Below, piece by piece: positions 63,329-64,000 of a stretch of DNA of 64,000 nt. Source of the stretch: Maridesulfovibrio ferrireducens. Its GTDB lineage: Bacteria; Desulfobacterota; Desulfovibrionia; Desulfovibrionales; Desulfovibrionaceae. Each line of letters starts with the position of its first letter. Within the stretch, counting starts at the first letter, position 1. A program made the position numbers and the translations under genes. The stretch is taken from assembly GCF_900101105.1 (NCBI RefSeq), contig NZ_FNGA01000005.1, positions 1-64,000 on the forward strand. Reading direction: 5' to 3'. The notes under the pieces were generated by a model. That model saw only the letters and a program-made list of their open reading frames with translations. It was not told where the DNA came from and searched no databases.

Positions 63329-64000
63329 TTAAAACAAAACAATATCACTTTGAACGACATCGTCACCTTCAACCGTGGCAATAAGCTCTCCTGGTCCGAC
63401 AACGGTAACATCTAAATCATAAAACAATTTATCATTAGTCGGATCATAGATAAAATAAGCTCCAGTACCAGTTGCTCCAGTACCGGTATCAGCATAATCA
63501 GCAACAGTCTGGAACAGACCGGAACTGTAACTGACAGAGCTGAACTTAAAAGTATCGTTAGCTGAAATGAAATTTGTCACAGTATCTCCTCCCTGTCCGG
63601 AAGAAGTGTAACGGATCTCATTATTACCAGAACCTACGATCAGCAGGTCAGCCCCCACTAAACCAGTAAGGGTATCATTACCGGCGCCTGCGGTGATAGT
63701 GTTAGCATTTCCATTACCAATAAGAATATCTGCATAGCCGGAGCCTATCACGTTATTTACACCATGAAGAGTATCTATCCCGATTCCTGAATAATTAGTG
63801 CCAGTTCCAATAGCCTCACCGGAACTTAAGTCTAAATCAACAGAAACTCCTCCGATTGCATCTTCGTAAGAGGTTGTGTCGGTGCCATTCATACTTTCTA
63901 TAAAATCATTTCCATTGCCACCGATAAATGTAGCAGCATTAGTTCCACCGAAAAAAGAATCGCCATACATTGAGCCGATTACACCTTCAAAACTTGTCAG
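63329..64000 (-). CDS. RTX-type calcium-binding protein, C-terminal part
   Basis: The frame stays open to the window edge; the methionine at 63970 is internal. The visible part holds degenerate RTX repeats (GGNGNDFIES, GSGYADILIGNGNANTITAGAGNDTLTGL) and a C-terminal secretion region ending in the hydrophobic DIVLF. This is typical of type I secreted proteins. Whether it uses the type I secretion operon at the other end of the window is unknown. It is distinct in sequence from the adhesin at 1-5595. Confidence 0.88.
   Translation of the reverse strand: MTSFEGVIGSMYGDSFFGGTNAATFIGGNGNDFIESMNGTDTTSYEDAIGGVSVDLDLSSGEAIGTGTNYSGIGIDTLHGVNNVIGSGYADILIGNGNANTITAGAGNDTLTGLVGADLLIVGSGNNEIRYTSSGQGGDTVTNFISANDTFKFSSVSYSSGLFQTVADYADTGTGATGTGAYFIYDPTNDKLFYDLDVTVVGPGELIATVEGDDVVQSDIVLF

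Overview
The window looks like chromosomal DNA from a sulfate-reducing deltaproteobacterium of the Desulfovibrionaceae. The main reason is a complete hmc operon: a 16-haem cytochrome, two Fe-S proteins and three membrane subunits, followed by rrf1/rrf2-type regulators, an arrangement first known from Desulfovibrio vulgaris. Base composition looks moderate rather than GC-rich, so a marine, lower-GC relative (Maridesulfovibrio-like) is my inference, not a measurement.

Layout. (1) 1-13680 is a Lap-type biofilm locus. It holds the C-terminal part of a giant RTX adhesin and a TolC-like outer-membrane protein on the plus strand. Facing them on the minus strand is an operon of type I secretion ATPase, HlyD-type adaptor, LapG-type cysteine protease, and a membrane dCache-PAS-HD-GYP protein whose HD metal site is destroyed. 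(2) 14027-14542 is a small lipoprotein gene. (3) 15103-28100 is a long same-strand block: hmcABCDEF, a tandem-Usp protein, two stand-alone receivers, a hybrid-type sensor kinase, an Rrf2 regulator, and a second sensor kinase with two c-type haem motifs in its periplasmic part. (4) 28101-30898 is an AT-rich insert carrying one Roco (LRR-Roc-COR) GTPase gene. It is flanked by a 63-bp direct repeat that is the 3' end of the kinase gene, as if an element had integrated there and restored the gene end. (5) 31019-32160 is pnuC plus a NadR-like kinase (NAD salvage). (6) 32467-38007 is a five-gene peptide/nickel-type ABC importer. (7) 38064-47171 holds a flavodoxin/ferredoxin protein, a transaldolase-like aldolase, trpB with a complete leader-peptide attenuator, a CxxC-cluster protein, two small exported proteins, an aromatic operon (DAHP synthase-chorismate mutase, aroB, metC) and an Hpt protein. 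(8) 47460-62462 holds an Uup-type ABC-F ATPase, a KtrAB potassium system, a TPR protein, a glutamine cyclotransferase, a 1414-residue acyl-CoA dehydratase activase-like protein, a trypsin-like lipoprotein, a TraT-like lipoprotein and an SNF-family transporter. (9) 62552-64000 holds a membrane protein of unknown function and the C-terminus of a second RTX protein.

How the parts fit. The Hmc complex moves electrons between periplasmic cytochromes and the cytoplasmic side. The regulators after it (Fe-S type Rrf2, a haem-motif kinase, Cys-rich PAS domains) look like a redox-sensing tail. The Lap locus is a secretion, retention and release system for a surface adhesin. Its most notable feature is that the position of the c-di-GMP receptor LapD is taken by a degenerate HD-GYP protein. 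No tRNA, rRNA, CRISPR array, transposase or integrase was seen.
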